64,000 nucleotides of DNA from Desulfosudis oleivorans Hxd3 (GTDB lineage: Bacteria; Desulfobacterota; Desulfobacteria; Desulfobacterales; Desulfosudaceae). The notes beneath the pieces are model-generated. The model was not told the origin of the DNA, made no database searches, and saw only the letters and a list, made by a program, of their open reading frames with translations. The stretch is from the NCBI RefSeq assembly GCF_000018405.1, contig NC_009943.1, positions 1,243,001-1,307,000 of the forward strand. Direction: 5' to 3'. Made by a program: the position numbers and the translations under genes. This document shows positions 45,694 to 55,904 of this stretch, piece by piece (within the stretch, counting starts at the first letter, position 1; each line of letters begins with the position of its first letter).

Positions 45694-46710
45694 TCAAGGG
45701 TTGTTGATTGAGAGATCTGTAAATTCGGCGGTGGGCCCGTGCCATCCCCTGAAACCCGTGTACGTATCCTGCCCGGAATTCCCCTCAAATTCCCAATTAT
45801 TGAAGGTCGGTACGCCGTCAAGATAAACGGAAAGCTGCTTATGGCCGTTACCCAGGTCGATCACATCGAGCTTGATCTCTTTTGTCGTTGTCCACCAGTC
45901 CGGATCCTTGACCTTGTGGGGGATAACAGACGGATCATCGAACCGGTTTCTGGAAGGGGCGCTGGAAGACTCGCGGTCGTTGCTCCATTGTCTGATGACC
46001 AGTTGGCCGTTGCCGAAGCCGCGGTCAAATTGTAGTATGTAGCCGGACGAAATCCGGCCATACTTGTCTACCACAGCGTCGAAAAAAATGCCGTAACCGC
46101 CGTCGTCTCCTTCACCCAGGCGGGCATTCACCGTGATGGCGTAACTGCCGGTTCCAAGCGGATTGGGAACAAAAAGCCGGTTGCTGCCGCCGATCCCACC
46201 GCTTCCTCCCTGGACGCGAATACCGGTTTTCGTCAGGTCCCACCCGGAACCGACCTTGATAAAATCATCGAATCCGGTCAGCGGTATGTTTACCGGATAA
46301 GGCGCGGGAGGGGGCGCCGGATCATCGTCATTGTCACTGCCCCCATCGCCGGCATCCCCTGTTGGTTGCGGAAAGTAATGAAGCGAGCAGGCCACCTCCG
46401 GGTAAGGCCGGTTATTACCGGCCGGCACAAGCACGTATGTTCCCCCATATGGGCAGTGTGGAGCGGATTTAAAGTACCCTTCCGCCACCAGTTGAGCCAT
46501 GCTTTCCGGTGGGGTTTCGGGGCTGTTGTTGCAGTAAATGATGATTCTTTTGTTGATGTGCTTCCGTTCCACCAGGCACGCCGCAGAGCGTGCCCGTTCA
46601 ATATTAGAAATGTAGAGCGGAAAGGCGATGGACGCCAGTGTGCCGATGATGGCGATAACGACCATCACTTCCAGGAGCGTAAAACCGCTTATCGCGTGTC
46701 GGATTTTCAT
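45694..46710 (-). CDS. Type II/IV pseudopilin with large C-terminal beta-sandwich-like domain
   Basis: 338 residues. The prepilin signal is short and basic, MKIRHAISG, cleaved before FTLLEVMVVIAIIG with the conserved Glu at +5; a pseudopilin head follows with a CP..GG.Y motif (HCPYGGTYVLVPAG). After an Asp/Pro-rich linker (about 122-140), residues 142-338 form a Gly/aromatic-rich beta domain (YGIFFDAVVDKYG, QFDRGFGNGQLVIRQW, LDVIDLGNGHKQLSVYLDG) resembling concanavalin/LamG-like sugar-binding folds. Pseudopilins are usually 120-200 residues, so the added domain is notable. ATG 46710 overlaps the upstream gene by 4 bases; it is the last gene of the operon. Confidence 0.82.
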   Translation of the reverse strand: MKIRHAISGFTLLEVMVVIAIIGTLASIAFPLYISNIERARSAACLVERKHINKRIIIYCNNSPETPPESMAQLVAEGYFKSAPHCPYGGTYVLVPAGNNRPYPEVACSLHYFPQPTGDAGDGGSDNDDDPAPPPAPYPVNIPLTGFDDFIKVGSGWDLTKTGIRVQGGSGGIGGSNRLFVPNPLGTGSYAITVNARLGEGDDGGYGIFFDAVVDKYGRISSGYILQFDRGFGNGQLVIRQWSNDRESSSAPSRNRFDDPSVIPHKVKDPDWWTTTKEIKLDVIDLGNGHKQLSVYLDGVPTFNNWEFEGNSGQDTYTGFRGWHGPTAEFTDLSINNP

Positions 46711-47216
46711 GGTTTTACCTCCGGCAGGGGCGAATTTGTGTTGACGCTAATTTGATCGACACCGTGAAGCCCCGGGTTGGGACAACGCGCCGTGATATTG
46801 TTTTCGCTTCTGGTGATGACATAGGCCCGGCCGCTGGCAGGGCAGACAATCGTTTCGTCGGGTTCCTGCCTGTCCTGCAATGTTCTGGCCAGGCGCCACA
46901 GATTATCAATGCACTGATCCGTTTTTGTGTCGGTTTGGTGCGTACCCTGCCGCAGGGGCTGGCCCGGCGCAAAGGCGGCAAACAGCGCGGGTATACGGAA
47001 ACCAATGATTGCCAGGCAGGCCAGAAGGATGAGCAGCCGCAGGAGGCGTCCTTTTCGTGCTTTCTGTTCTTCAGGCGGTCGGGGCAGGGGGGCGCTCGGT
47101 TCCGGAATGTTTTTTTCCACCTGTTCGACCATGCATTGCGCACAGTAGGTCCGGCCGGTTTCCACGGGATTGCCGCATTGCCGGCAAGTGCCCTGCGAAT
47201 CAATCTCCATGTTCAT
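46707..47216 (-). CDS. Zinc-ribbon membrane protein with pilin-like tail
   Basis: 169 residues. An N-terminal zinc ribbon has CRQCG and YCAQC as two CxxC knuckles (residues 11-33), then a charged Pro-rich linker, one membrane helix (LLRLLILLACLAIIGFRIPA, about 58-77) and an external tail with IVCPASGRAYVI and ARCPNPGLHG. The two CP motifs match those at the ends of many pseudopilin heads, although there is no prepilin leader. The start overlaps the ATPase stop by 4 bases, and the end overlaps the pseudopilin start by 4 bases, so expression is tightly coupled. It could link ATPase and pilin across the inner membrane; function unknown. Confidence 0.75.
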   Translation of the reverse strand: MNMEIDSQGTCRQCGNPVETGRTYCAQCMVEQVEKNIPEPSAPLPRPPEEQKARKGRLLRLLILLACLAIIGFRIPALFAAFAPGQPLRQGTHQTDTKTDQCIDNLWRLARTLQDRQEPDETIVCPASGRAYVITRSENNITARCPNPGLHGVDQISVNTNSPLPEVKP

Positions 47217-49753
47217 GGCGACACCCTTCCCTGGATCGTTTTTTTGACTCTTAACCGAAGCAGGTCTTTTTGCACCGGTTTTTTTATATAGTCGACGGCC
47301 CCCAGCTCCAGCCCTCTGGTTTCGTCCTCATGGCCGGCTCTGGAGGTCAGAAAGATGACCGGCACGCTGACGCCCTTCTGGTTGATCATTTCGAGCAGCT
47401 TGAACCCGTCGAGATTGGGCATGTCGATATCAGAGAGAATCAGGTCAAAGGACTGTTTTCCGAGACACAGCAATGCGTCTATGCCGTCGGCGCAGGCGGT
47501 GACCGTGTAACCGTCAGTTTCCAGAAAGCGGGTGATGAGCATGCGGGTATCCGCGTCGTCTTCAACCAGCAGAACGGATGCGGCGGAAGCCGGGGGACCG
47601 GCATCAGCGGTTGCCGGTTCGGGTTTGCGCGGCTTCTGCCGTTCACGGACGGGCGTTTCTTCCGCCAGCACTTTTTCAAAAATATCCTTGGGGGTGAAAA
47701 GAAGCTCTTTGACCTTGGTGATGGCGTGCGTATCAATCAGAAGGTCCCCCCGGCGTTTCGCAAAGGAACGGATTTCGGCGATGGGCGCGTTGGAACGGAC
47801 CATTTCGGCGATCTGGGTATCGAATTCCAGTACCTCGTAAACGCCTTCCCTGCCGAGATAGCCGGTGCTGCGGCACTCGGGACAGCCCACAGACCGAGCT
47901 ACAACAGAGGGAACGTCGTCCGTGAAGGCCGCCAGCATCTCTCTCTCCTGGGGCGAAATCGGAACCGTCTGCTTGCAGTGGGGACAGAGTTTTTTCAATA
48001 GTTTTTGCGCCACGATCACGATAATGGTATCGGCCATGGTGCCCCGGTCGATACCCAGACGGTGAAGGCGGAACAGGGCGGTGGTGGCGTTGGATGTGTG
48101 CAGCGTGGTGATGGTCAGGTGGCCGGTGCTGGCAAAGTCGACGGCCATTTTGGCGGAAAACCCGTCTCGAATCTCTCCCATGAACAGGACATCCGGATCC
48201 TGCCGGACCGCCGCCTTGAGCAGGGAATCGAAGGTGACCCCGGCCTTTTCGTTCACCTGCTGCTGGTTGAGAAAGGGAATGCGATACTCGACCGGATCTT
48301 CCACGGACATGATGCTGCGCTTCTTGTGGTCGATGGCATGAAGAAGGCTGTAAATGGTGGTCGTCTTCCCGGAGCCGGTCGATCCCACGATCAGAATTGT
48401 TCCGCTGGAGCGATTGGCGGCCGCGACCATGGCCGCAACCTGCCCGTCCATCATACCGAGTTCCGAAAGGCTGTTGGCCGCGCCATAGGGTTCGAGCAAC
48501 CGCATGACAAGGCTTTCCCCGTTGGGCGTGGAGGTGGTGGAGAGCCGGAAGTTAAATACCCGGTCGCCCAGGTTGGCAACAAAGCCGCCGTCCTGGGGTT
48601 TTCGTTTTTCCGCGATATCGATTCCGCTCTGGGCTTTCAGCCTGGAAATGATCATCATGCCGGTGGCCTTCTTCAGCGTGAATGCATGCCGCAGGTCCCC
48701 GTCGACGCGGAACCGTACGGTCGTTTCCGTCTCTTTGGGCTCGATATGAATGTCGCTGGCTCTCTCCGCCACGGCCGCGTTCAGTATGGTATCGGTGATC
48801 TGCACGATCGGATGGTCGGTGTCGGCCTCGTTCCGAACCGTTATTTTCGGAGCTGTGGCCGGTGATGGTGTTTGTGGGCCGCCAACAGCCGATGATTTCT
48901 GTTGAGAAGGGGCCTCAATAAAGAAAAGATCGATCCGGCTCGGTTCGGCAATACTGATAGCCGCGGTCTTCTCAAGGGCGAAATTTTTTTTCAGCATATC
49001 GACCAGGTCCAGATTAAAGGGGTTGCTGAGGATAAACCCCTTTTCCCCGGATTCGGTCATAACCGGCAGCACATGATTGGCTTTGCAGAAGGCCGTTGGT
49101 ATGGCGCCCAGCCGGATCGTCTCGGGGGAGATGCGTGTGGTGTAAGGCAGGCCCATATACTGTGACATGAGCCGGCTCAGGGTACTTTCGACAAGCCCCA
49201 TCTCAGCAAAGACGGTATAGATATCCGCTGCGGTTGTTTCGAAAAGCCGCTCTTTTTTATCCGGTGCCAGGTTCAGTTGGCCGGCAACATGTTCCTTGAA
49301 ACCGGCAAAATCCGCTGATTCTATTTTTTTATGCCATTGCCGGTTGTCTGCCTGAAGGTCTTTCCATGCAGCACCCGTGGCCAGTTGCGCGCGCACTTTC
49401 TCGAGCAACGCATCCTTTTTGACGGGTTTGACCAGAAAATCAGAGGCGCCTGCCGCAAACGCACGGGCACGGTCTTTCTCTTCTTCCATGGCGGTGAGAA
49501 AAACCACCGGAATGAAAGAGGTTTTTGGGGTCGCCTGTAATCGGGTGCACACTTCATACCCGTCCATTTTCGGCATGTTGATGTCCAGCAGGACCAGGTC
49601 GGGCGGCGTCTCGCTGATGATCCGCAAGCCATCTTCCCCGTTTTCCGCGGTGATCACTTCGAATGGGCCCGACAAAAAACGTTCTACCAGCGCCAACTGG
49701 TTTCTGTCGTCATCAATATAGACGATCCGGGGCTGGGCGCTAATTTCATTCAT
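47213..49753 (-). CDS. Receiver-GspE/PilB ATPase-receiver fusion protein
   Basis: 846 residues. An N-terminal receiver (IVYIDDDRN; phosphoacceptor near residue 54 in LVLLDINMPKMDGY; LVKPVKK) is followed by a GspE-type N-domain (MGLPYTTRISPETIRLGAIP) and a secretion ATPase with Walker A IVGSTGSGKTTT (about 457), Asp box MSVEDPVEYR, Walker B VLFMGEIRD, His box TTLHTSNA, and a zinc site LCPHC ... GCPEC (591-627). A second receiver is at about 728-846 (VLLVEDDADTR, phosphoacceptor in LILSDIDMP, IKKPVQK). Both receivers keep their key residues. ATG 49753 has GAGGT upstream; the start overlaps the Hpt gene end by 8 bases. Ordinary GspE/PilB proteins lack receivers, so phosphorylation probably controls assembly or secretion. 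Confidence 0.9.
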   Translation of the reverse strand: MNEISAQPRIVYIDDDRNQLALVERFLSGPFEVITAENGEDGLRIISETPPDLVLLDINMPKMDGYEVCTRLQATPKTSFIPVVFLTAMEEEKDRARAFAAGASDFLVKPVKKDALLEKVRAQLATGAAWKDLQADNRQWHKKIESADFAGFKEHVAGQLNLAPDKKERLFETTAADIYTVFAEMGLVESTLSRLMSQYMGLPYTTRISPETIRLGAIPTAFCKANHVLPVMTESGEKGFILSNPFNLDLVDMLKKNFALEKTAAISIAEPSRIDLFFIEAPSQQKSSAVGGPQTPSPATAPKITVRNEADTDHPIVQITDTILNAAVAERASDIHIEPKETETTVRFRVDGDLRHAFTLKKATGMMIISRLKAQSGIDIAEKRKPQDGGFVANLGDRVFNFRLSTTSTPNGESLVMRLLEPYGAANSLSELGMMDGQVAAMVAAANRSSGTILIVGSTGSGKTTTIYSLLHAIDHKKRSIMSVEDPVEYRIPFLNQQQVNEKAGVTFDSLLKAAVRQDPDVLFMGEIRDGFSAKMAVDFASTGHLTITTLHTSNATTALFRLHRLGIDRGTMADTIIVIVAQKLLKKLCPHCKQTVPISPQEREMLAAFTDDVPSVVARSVGCPECRSTGYLGREGVYEVLEFDTQIAEMVRSNAPIAEIRSFAKRRGDLLIDTHAITKVKELLFTPKDIFEKVLAEETPVRERQKPRKPEPATADAGPPASAASVLLVEDDADTRMLITRFLETDGYTVTACADGIDALLCLGKQSFDLILSDIDMPNLDGFKLLEMINQKGVSVPVIFLTSRAGHEDETRGLELGAVDYIKKPVQKDLLRLRVKKTIQGRVSP

Positions 49754-50106
49754 AGAAGACCTCGACCCTGTCCAGGTAGTCGGCCAGGGATTCCAGTTGT
49801 TTCGTAATCGCGTCGCTGTTTTTCTCCTTGGCAAACCGTTCGATCAGCAGGCCGATACTGGTAATTTCTTCAAACCCGTAGCCGCCCCCCCGAGCCTTTC
49901 ATGGAGTGCCCCAGGCGTTCGGCGGCGTCGTAGTCGCCGGAGACCAGATGGAGCCGAATAGCCTCGATATCCTTGCGCCTGTTTTCGAGAAACCCCGGTA
50001 TCAAATCTTCGAGTTCCCTGTCTGCTTTTATGCGTATCCGCCTGCTGTCTGTCTCTTCCATCTGCTCAATCCTTCCGTTGCGGTTTACCGTCAATTCATC
50101 AAACAT
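49746..50106 (-). pseudogene. Hpt phosphotransfer protein with frameshift in a C7/G7 tract
   Basis: Histidine phosphotransfer domain of about 120 residues, starting at ATG 50106. The phospho-His is in AERLGHSMKGSGG. As written, the frame goes out at a run of seven C on the plus strand (49885-49891) and stops after HSMKGSGGRLRV at 49870. With one base fewer, the frame continues GYGFEEITSIGLLIERFAKE to a TGA at 49746-49748, overlapping the ATPase start. The homologous continuation shows that the gene should be longer. The phospho-His precedes the tract, so the short form keeps only part of the helical bundle. Between kinase and ATPase it is the natural phosphorelay intermediate. Confidence 0.78.
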
Positions 50107-50112
50107 CCCGGT

Positions 50113-50631
50113 TCAAAGGCCTGCATATTTGCGTATGGCCTCGAAGAGGGTCGCTTTTTTGATGGGTTTTGTCATGTGGTCCGTGCAGCCTTCCGCAACA
50201 CTTTTTTCAAAGTCTTCCACCTGGGCATAAGCGGTAAGCGCGATAACTGGTGTTTCCGGCCGTCGGTTCTCCGCTTCCCACTTTCTGATTTCCCGGGTGG
50301 CGGTATAGCCGTCCATCACGGGCATCTGTATGTCCATCAACACGATGTTATATTCGCCGGCCTTGAATTTGTCCACGGCAACGGCCCCATTTTCGGCCGT
50401 ATCAATGACAACGGGGCTTTTTTTCAGGTATGTCTGCACGAGAAGCCGGTTGTCCGCTGAATCCTCCACCAGCAGGATGCGTGCGGCGGGAAGCGTCGAC
50501 GGAAGGGCCGGCTCGGCGATCCTGTCGTCTGCGGCCACGGTTTTACCGCCCAGGACGGCGGCGATGCGTCCAGGATGTCCTTGCGGCTGATGGGTTTGAT
50601 GAGATAACGGGAGATCCCGAGGTTTCGGCAT
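50113..50631 (-). pseudogene. Terminal receiver of the hybrid kinase, out of frame
   Basis: Second receiver domain of the giant kinase: [15 protein letters not shown], phosphoacceptor in IVLMDIQMPVMDGY, VIALTAYA and MTKPIKK. The true continuation of the kinase begins at [14 protein letters not shown] near 50565. The residues upstream of that in this frame are an artefact, so no independent start is credible. A single missing base between 50565 and 50566 separates it from the kinase frame. The stop at 50113 is 6 bases before the Hpt start. Confidence 0.8.
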
Positions 50632-53600
50632 TTTTCCAGGTCTCCGCTTCTGTTGTCTGACGTGAGCATCATGATTTCCGTTGTCCCGGTGCGCACCGGC
50701 GCTTTGTGCATTCTTTCGGCCAGCCCGAATCCGTCCATGCCGGGCATGCGGCAGTCGATAAGCGCCAGCCGGAACGGATTTCCCTCGTCAGCCGCCCGCC
50801 TGAATTCAAAAAGCCCGCGTATGGCGCTGTCCGCCTCCGTCACCGAGGCGCCGTATCCGGTCAGCGTGCGGTTCAGGATCAGCCGGTTGGTGGCGTTGTC
50901 GTCCACCACCAGTATGCGGGCCCGGTCCAAATCCAACGGGGGATGTTCTTCAAGCGCCACAACCGCTTCTTCTGGAGCCTCGAACCGGGCCGTGAACGCA
51001 AAGGTACTGCCCGCGCCCGGATTGCTGGTTACCCACAGCTTGCCGCCCAGCATGCCGGCCAGTTTTCGTGAAATGGTCAGGCCCAGGCCGGTCCCTCCGA
51101 AATTTCGGGTTATGGACGAATCGGCCTGAGTGAACGATTCAAAGATCGTCTCGATTTTTTCCGGAGAAATGCCGATGCCGGTATCTTTCACGGAAAAGAG
51201 AAGCGTCACGGCAGGAGCGTCATTGTCGGACACGGAAACCGCCACCTCCGGTTCGGTTGATTTAACGTCCGGTGCGCCGGCCTCGGTTTCGGCAACAGTA
51301 TCCGCCGCAACTGCTTCTCCAGTTTTTATCTGAACGAACACTTCTCCCTTTTCCGTAAACTTGATCGCGTTTCCCATGAGGTTGGCAAGTATCTGTCGCA
51401 GGCGGCCGGGATCGCCGCGCACATGAGACGGTGTGCCGGGTTCGATGTCATAAATGAGTTCGATCCCTTTTTTGTGGGCCTGAACGCTGAGTGCGCCGGC
51501 CAGCCCTTCCAGCAGTTTATTCAAGCTGAAATCGACCATCTCGAGTTCCAGTTTGCCCGCCTCGATTTTGGAAAAATCAAGAATGTCGTTGATGATCTCC
51601 AGAAGCGCGTCTCCGTTGTTGCGGACGATTTCGGCGAAACGGCGCTGCTCTCCGGTCAGTTCCGTTTCAAGGAGCAGGGAGGTCATGCCGAGAATACCGT
51701 TCATGGGCGTCCGTATTTCATGGCTCATGTTGGCGAGAAATTCACTTTTGGCCTGCGTGGCGGCCCTGGCCCGTTGGGTGGCCTGGTGCAGCGACTGTTC
51801 GATTTCGTGCCGTTTACGGATGTTCACCAGCATTTGCGCGAACACCGTCAGCAATTTTTTTTCGGCATCCGAATAGTGGCGGAGGGCACTGATGGAATCA
51901 AAACCGGCGAAGCCCAGGCAGCGTTCATTATCCATCAGGGGAACGGCAATCATGCTTTGAACGCCCTGCGGCTCCAGCAGACGGCGGACGCCGTCCTCCG
52001 GCGTCAAGGCCTTTATATCGTCGATGTACAGCGTTTTGCCTTGCCGGTGGGCATTCACCCATTGCGGTATGGCGCTAAACGGAATCGCCTGCAGCGTGTC
52101 GATCCGCGGCGCAATTCCGGCCGCGCACCATTCATGGGTGTTGTTGCAGACCTGTTTTTCAAAATCATAGTCAAACAGGTAAACCCGGTCCGCGCCGACA
52201 AAGATGCCCATTTCCCCCAGCGAGTTCTCAACCGCCACGTCCATGCGGTCCAGGGGCAGGCTGATATAAGTGGTCGAAATCTCGGTCAGCAGCTCCTGCA
52301 GACGGGTTTGAAACCGCAGCTCCTCCTCGGCCCGCTTGAGGTCCGTAATATCCACAAAACTTTCCAGCAGATAGTCCTCGCCGTCCAGGGACAAGGATGT
52401 GACGGTTTTTAAAATAGGCACGTGTTTTCCATCCGCGCGGTACACGGACCGTTCAGAGTTGTCTACTTCCTGCCCCAGATCGAAAACCGGACAGCGACCT
52501 ATTTCGGCCGGGCAGAAATGCTCCTGGCAGGGCGTTCCGACCAGGGCGTCGACTGAAACGTCGGCGATACGGGCCGCGGCAGGATTGGCCTCGACGATCA
52601 CCCGGTCGCTTTTGCGCACCAGGATGATTCCGGCCTGGACCGATTCCATCAGCGCGTGAATGCGTTCATGGGCGCTACGCAGCTTGTCCTCGGCCCGCTT
52701 GCGATCGGTGATATCACGCATGATGCCCACGGCATGCCAGCCGTCGTCAAGCCGCAGTGCGGACAACGACAATTCAATCGGGAATTCTCGTCCGTCCTTG
52801 TCGAGGGCTGCAAGCTCGAGGGTCTTCCCAGTCGCATCGCCCATACCGGTCTGCTGGAACTGGAGAAACGCCTTTAAATGAGCCGCATGATATCGTTGTG
52901 GGGGCAGCAGCCGGTGGAGATTTTGTCCAAGTGCCTCCTGGCCCGTATAACCGAACATCCGCTCGGCTGCCGGGTTCCAAAAAGAGATATCGCCCTTCGG
53001 GTCGATCATGACAATCGCATCCTGGGCCGTGCCGGTGATGGTTCGATTGCGCATCACCTCTGCCCGCAGGGCCGCTTCTGCCTGTTTGCGGTCGGTGATG
53101 TCGCGGGCAACAACCTGGAAACCCGCGACCCGGCCGTTTTTCAAGATCAGTCCCGTATTCTGCCCGAGCCAGACGCGCTTTCCGTCCTTTCGCAGCATCG
53201 GCATTTCGTAGTAGGTGTTCGGTGTTTTTTCCGTGAATTGAATGCCGTAAAAACGGGCCACCGCCTCATGGTGTTCCGGAGGAATCAGCATGGTGAAGTG
53301 GCGGCCTAAAAGTTCTGTTTCGTCGTATCCGCTGATTTTTTGCGCCACCGGGTTGACAAAGGAAAAACGGCCGTTTTCGTCGGTGGTGAATATCGTGTCG
53401 TTGGCGTTTTCCACGATCTGGGCATAGCGTTTCTCACTTTCACGAAGACTGCGGGTCCGCTGGGCCACCAGCCCTTCCAGTTGCCTGCGGCGTCGAATGT
53501 AGCCGACCATCACCAGCGTTACAGCGGCGGTCAGCAGCAGGCCGGTGAAGGCGGCGGCCAGGCCCGCCCTGGCCGGATGAAGCTTGACGAATTCGGCATC

Positions 53601-55589
53601 CGGATAAACGGTGACGGAAAACACCTTGCCCAGCATGGGCATAAAGTAGGTCACCGCAAGACCGGTGGAAGAGGGCAACTCGTTGGCCTGGATCGCGGCA
53701 AGGCGTTGTGGCTGGCCGTATCGGTCGAGAAGGGCCATGTCGACCACGGCCGGCCGCTCCTGGACGGCATTTTGCAGCAGCGTGCCCATGCGCAGACCGG
53801 CGACGACAAATCCGTTCGGCGTGTCGGAAGGAGGGCCGCGAAAAACGGGATGGACAACCAGCAGCCCTTTCTGCCCCCCGGTCTCCTGCACCAGAGTGAT
53901 GGGGTCGGAGGCGGTGGACAGGCCGGTGCGGATTGATGTCTCAAGGGCCTTCCGGCGCAACGGTTCAGAACCGATATCAAAACCCGGTACACTTTCACTT
54001 CCCGCCAGCGGGGCCATAAACAGAACGGGGTAGTAAATATCCCGGCCTGTGGCCGGCATCTTTTTGCCGTCGGCGTTCTGCTGCCAGACGGTAAAATCCT
54101 TCATCCCGGCCTTTCGCGCACGGTTTTCAAAAGCGGCTTTCTGTTCCGCCGGCACCGCCGGTGTCCACACCCAGGTAAGGACGGTCGGGTTCTTTTCCAG
54201 GTATGAAGCGTAGCGGCGGAAGTCCGCTTCGGTGATATCGCCGGGCCGTTCCATGAAACCGGCCAGCCCCTCCAGCTCGGTATCCCGAAGTTTGTGAAGT
54301 GAGACCGCAAGGGCATTTGCCCGGCTTGCGGCAAGTCGCGAGAATATCTCTCCGCGGGCCTTTTCTTCCGCCTGGTGGGCCGTCCATGCCGCGAACATCG
54401 TCAGAACCAGGCCTGTTGCTATTACCAGCACCGGGACAAGAGACTGCATCCATAACGGCGGCAGGGTGACCTGCCGGGATCGTCGCGTCAGCAATATATG
54501 GCCGGTCAGCAGGATGGCCGCCAGTGCCAGCGTCAGCAGGGCAGGCGGAAGGCCGGCCCGGAGCAGCATCATTTTCCAGTCGTGAGCGTCCACGTCCATG
54601 CCGAGGACCGCCACAACGCTTCCGGTTCCCGTATAGGCACCGGCGCAGAGGATGAGATCGTCCAGCCGCTGAACAAAGGTGGTTTTCGGCTCGATCTGTC
54701 GATTGACGGGGTTTTCATATTCATAATCGACCCAGCCCGAACCTTTGGAAAGAGCCGTTTTTTGAATTTCCCGCCGGAAATAACGGCCGCCGGGGCGATC
54801 TTTCTTATCGATCCAGTTTTGCCCCACCAGGCTGGGTTTGACCGGGTGGGCCACGAACGTCATGTCCAGGTCATAGGCAAAAGCGTACAGATCGCCATGG
54901 TGAAAGAGCCCGTTCTTTTTTCTCATTTCCTCCAGCAGCCGGTCCCGGCCATGGGCGTGGTAAAAATCCACGGCCTTTTGTATCAGGTCCCTGGCATCGG
55001 ACGGAAGCGCGGAGTCGTATACCGTCTGGCCGGGATCAAACAGGGGAACCAGGGCGGACACCCATGTGCCCCACCGGTCGCTGACAGGACCTTCCACCAC
55101 GGGCACACCCGTTCGAAAGGCATGAATCAGGTCCTCCGCCGCCTCTTCGTAAGGTTCACCGGGGCCACAGGCGGTATCGGTTTCCAGCCGGTCATCCTGA
55201 GTGTCCAGAAGAAAAAAGATTTTCGTCGGTCGCTCTTTTTGCTCTCCCGAATTCCTTCCCATCAGGTACAGGTATCGGTATCCGGCCGCGGCGCGGACCG
55301 TGTTGAGCTGTTGCTGAAGTCTTTTGTATATCGGATGGTCTTTGTCGTCACTTGTGCCGGAAAGCGCCATGATGTTTTTTACATTGACGAAGTTCGCGAT
55401 CTGTTGGGCCTTTTGCAGCAGATCGCGCCGCATGGCCTGATCGGCGCGCTGGATTGTCCACCCGGTAAACGCGACACCGGCAACAAGCAGCATCACCGTT
55501 GCGATAACCATGCCGGTGCCAGGACCGGCCTCTCCGGGCGGCCTGGTTGAAAGGGTTTGCCTGTTGTCTGAAGTCGGTTCTAAATTCAT
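50424..55589 (-). CDS. Giant membrane hybrid histidine kinase (frameshifted near its end)
   Basis: 1721 residues as read. Order: TM1 (27-46), extracellular Cache-like region (to about 345), TM2/TM3 (347-400), CHASE domain (about 430-600, [20 protein letters not shown]), TM4 (680-697), PAS1 (720-836), PAS2 (850-963), PAS3 with a three-Cys segment [13 protein letters not shown] (976-1088), GAF (1097-1253), HisKA with [11 protein letters not shown] (about 1290), HATPase (DTGIGIS about 1470, [10 protein letters not shown]), and receiver 1 with phosphoacceptor in [13 protein letters not shown] (about 1611). The last 46 residues after ISRKDILDA are out of frame because one base is missing at 50565/50566; receiver 2 continues in another frame to 50113. 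No clear ribosome-binding site precedes ATG 55589. Confidence 0.9.
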   Translation of the reverse strand: MNLEPTSDNRQTLSTRPPGEAGPGTGMVIATVMLLVAGVAFTGWTIQRADQAMRRDLLQKAQQIANFVNVKNIMALSGTSDDKDHPIYKRLQQQLNTVRAAAGYRYLYLMGRNSGEQKERPTKIFFLLDTQDDRLETDTACGPGEPYEEAAEDLIHAFRTGVPVVEGPVSDRWGTWVSALVPLFDPGQTVYDSALPSDARDLIQKAVDFYHAHGRDRLLEEMRKKNGLFHHGDLYAFAYDLDMTFVAHPVKPSLVGQNWIDKKDRPGGRYFRREIQKTALSKGSGWVDYEYENPVNRQIEPKTTFVQRLDDLILCAGAYTGTGSVVAVLGMDVDAHDWKMMLLRAGLPPALLTLALAAILLTGHILLTRRSRQVTLPPLWMQSLVPVLVIATGLVLTMFAAWTAHQAEEKARGEIFSRLAASRANALAVSLHKLRDTELEGLAGFMERPGDITEADFRRYASYLEKNPTVLTWVWTPAVPAEQKAAFENRARKAGMKDFTVWQQNADGKKMPATGRDIYYPVLFMAPLAGSESVPGFDIGSEPLRRKALETSIRTGLSTASDPITLVQETGGQKGLLVVHPVFRGPPSDTPNGFVVAGLRMGTLLQNAVQERPAVVDMALLDRYGQPQRLAAIQANELPSSTGLAVTYFMPMLGKVFSVTVYPDAEFVKLHPARAGLAAAFTGLLLTAAVTLVMVGYIRRRRQLEGLVAQRTRSLRESEKRYAQIVENANDTIFTTDENGRFSFVNPVAQKISGYDETELLGRHFTMLIPPEHHEAVARFYGIQFTEKTPNTYYEMPMLRKDGKRVWLGQNTGLILKNGRVAGFQVVARDITDRKQAEAALRAEVMRNRTITGTAQDAIVMIDPKGDISFWNPAAERMFGYTGQEALGQNLHRLLPPQRYHAAHLKAFLQFQQTGMGDATGKTLELAALDKDGREFPIELSLSALRLDDGWHAVGIMRDITDRKRAEDKLRSAHERIHALMESVQAGIILVRKSDRVIVEANPAAARIADVSVDALVGTPCQEHFCPAEIGRCPVFDLGQEVDNSERSVYRADGKHVPILKTVTSLSLDGEDYLLESFVDITDLKRAEEELRFQTRLQELLTEISTTYISLPLDRMDVAVENSLGEMGIFVGADRVYLFDYDFEKQVCNNTHEWCAAGIAPRIDTLQAIPFSAIPQWVNAHRQGKTLYIDDIKALTPEDGVRRLLEPQGVQSMIAVPLMDNERCLGFAGFDSISALRHYSDAEKKLLTVFAQMLVNIRKRHEIEQSLHQATQRARAATQAKSEFLANMSHEIRTPMNGILGMTSLLLETELTGEQRRFAEIVRNNGDALLEIINDILDFSKIEAGKLELEMVDFSLNKLLEGLAGALSVQAHKKGIELIYDIEPGTPSHVRGDPGRLRQILANLMGNAIKFTEKGEVFVQIKTGEAVAADTVAETEAGAPDVKSTEPEVAVSVSDNDAPAVTLLFSVKDTGIGISPEKIETIFESFTQADSSITRNFGGTGLGLTISRKLAGMLGGKLWVTSNPGAGSTFAFTARFEAPEEAVVALEEHPPLDLDRARILVVDDNATNRLILNRTLTGYGASVTEADSAIRGLFEFRRAADEGNPFRLALIDCRMPGMDGFGLAERMHKAPVRTGTTEIMMLTSDNRSGDLEKCRNLGISRYLIKPISRKDILDASPPSWAVKPWPQTTGSPSRPFRRRFPPHASCWWRIQRTTGFSCRHT

Positions 55590-55904
55590 TGGCTGTTGTC
55601 GAAGTCGAAAGAAAATGGCTGTGGTGTTGTCACGCCGGACATAATTTATGCCCGCGTTGTTTTTTCTCTGGATATTACTGCTTGAAGAATGTGGCCCATC
55701 CTGCCTTCTGGGTTTTGAATTTTCCGGGCAAGGCCACGAGTGCCGGAGTCAATTGAATGATGATAATAGATTTTATAATAAAATTAATATAGTGACAAGA
55801 TTTTTATCGGCAGGGGGATGGTCTGTTCAACCTGTCAGGCAGTTCCAGCCACTTATGCAGGAGAACAATTTAAAATCTGAATACCGTCCGGCCTGTTTCC
55901 TGTT
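55590..55904. other. Intergenic region upstream of the hybrid kinase
   Basis: About 315 bases of lower GC with no credible coding frame, repeat or strong promoter match. It should hold the promoter of the kinase operon reading leftward and the end of the permease gene. Confidence 0.4.
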
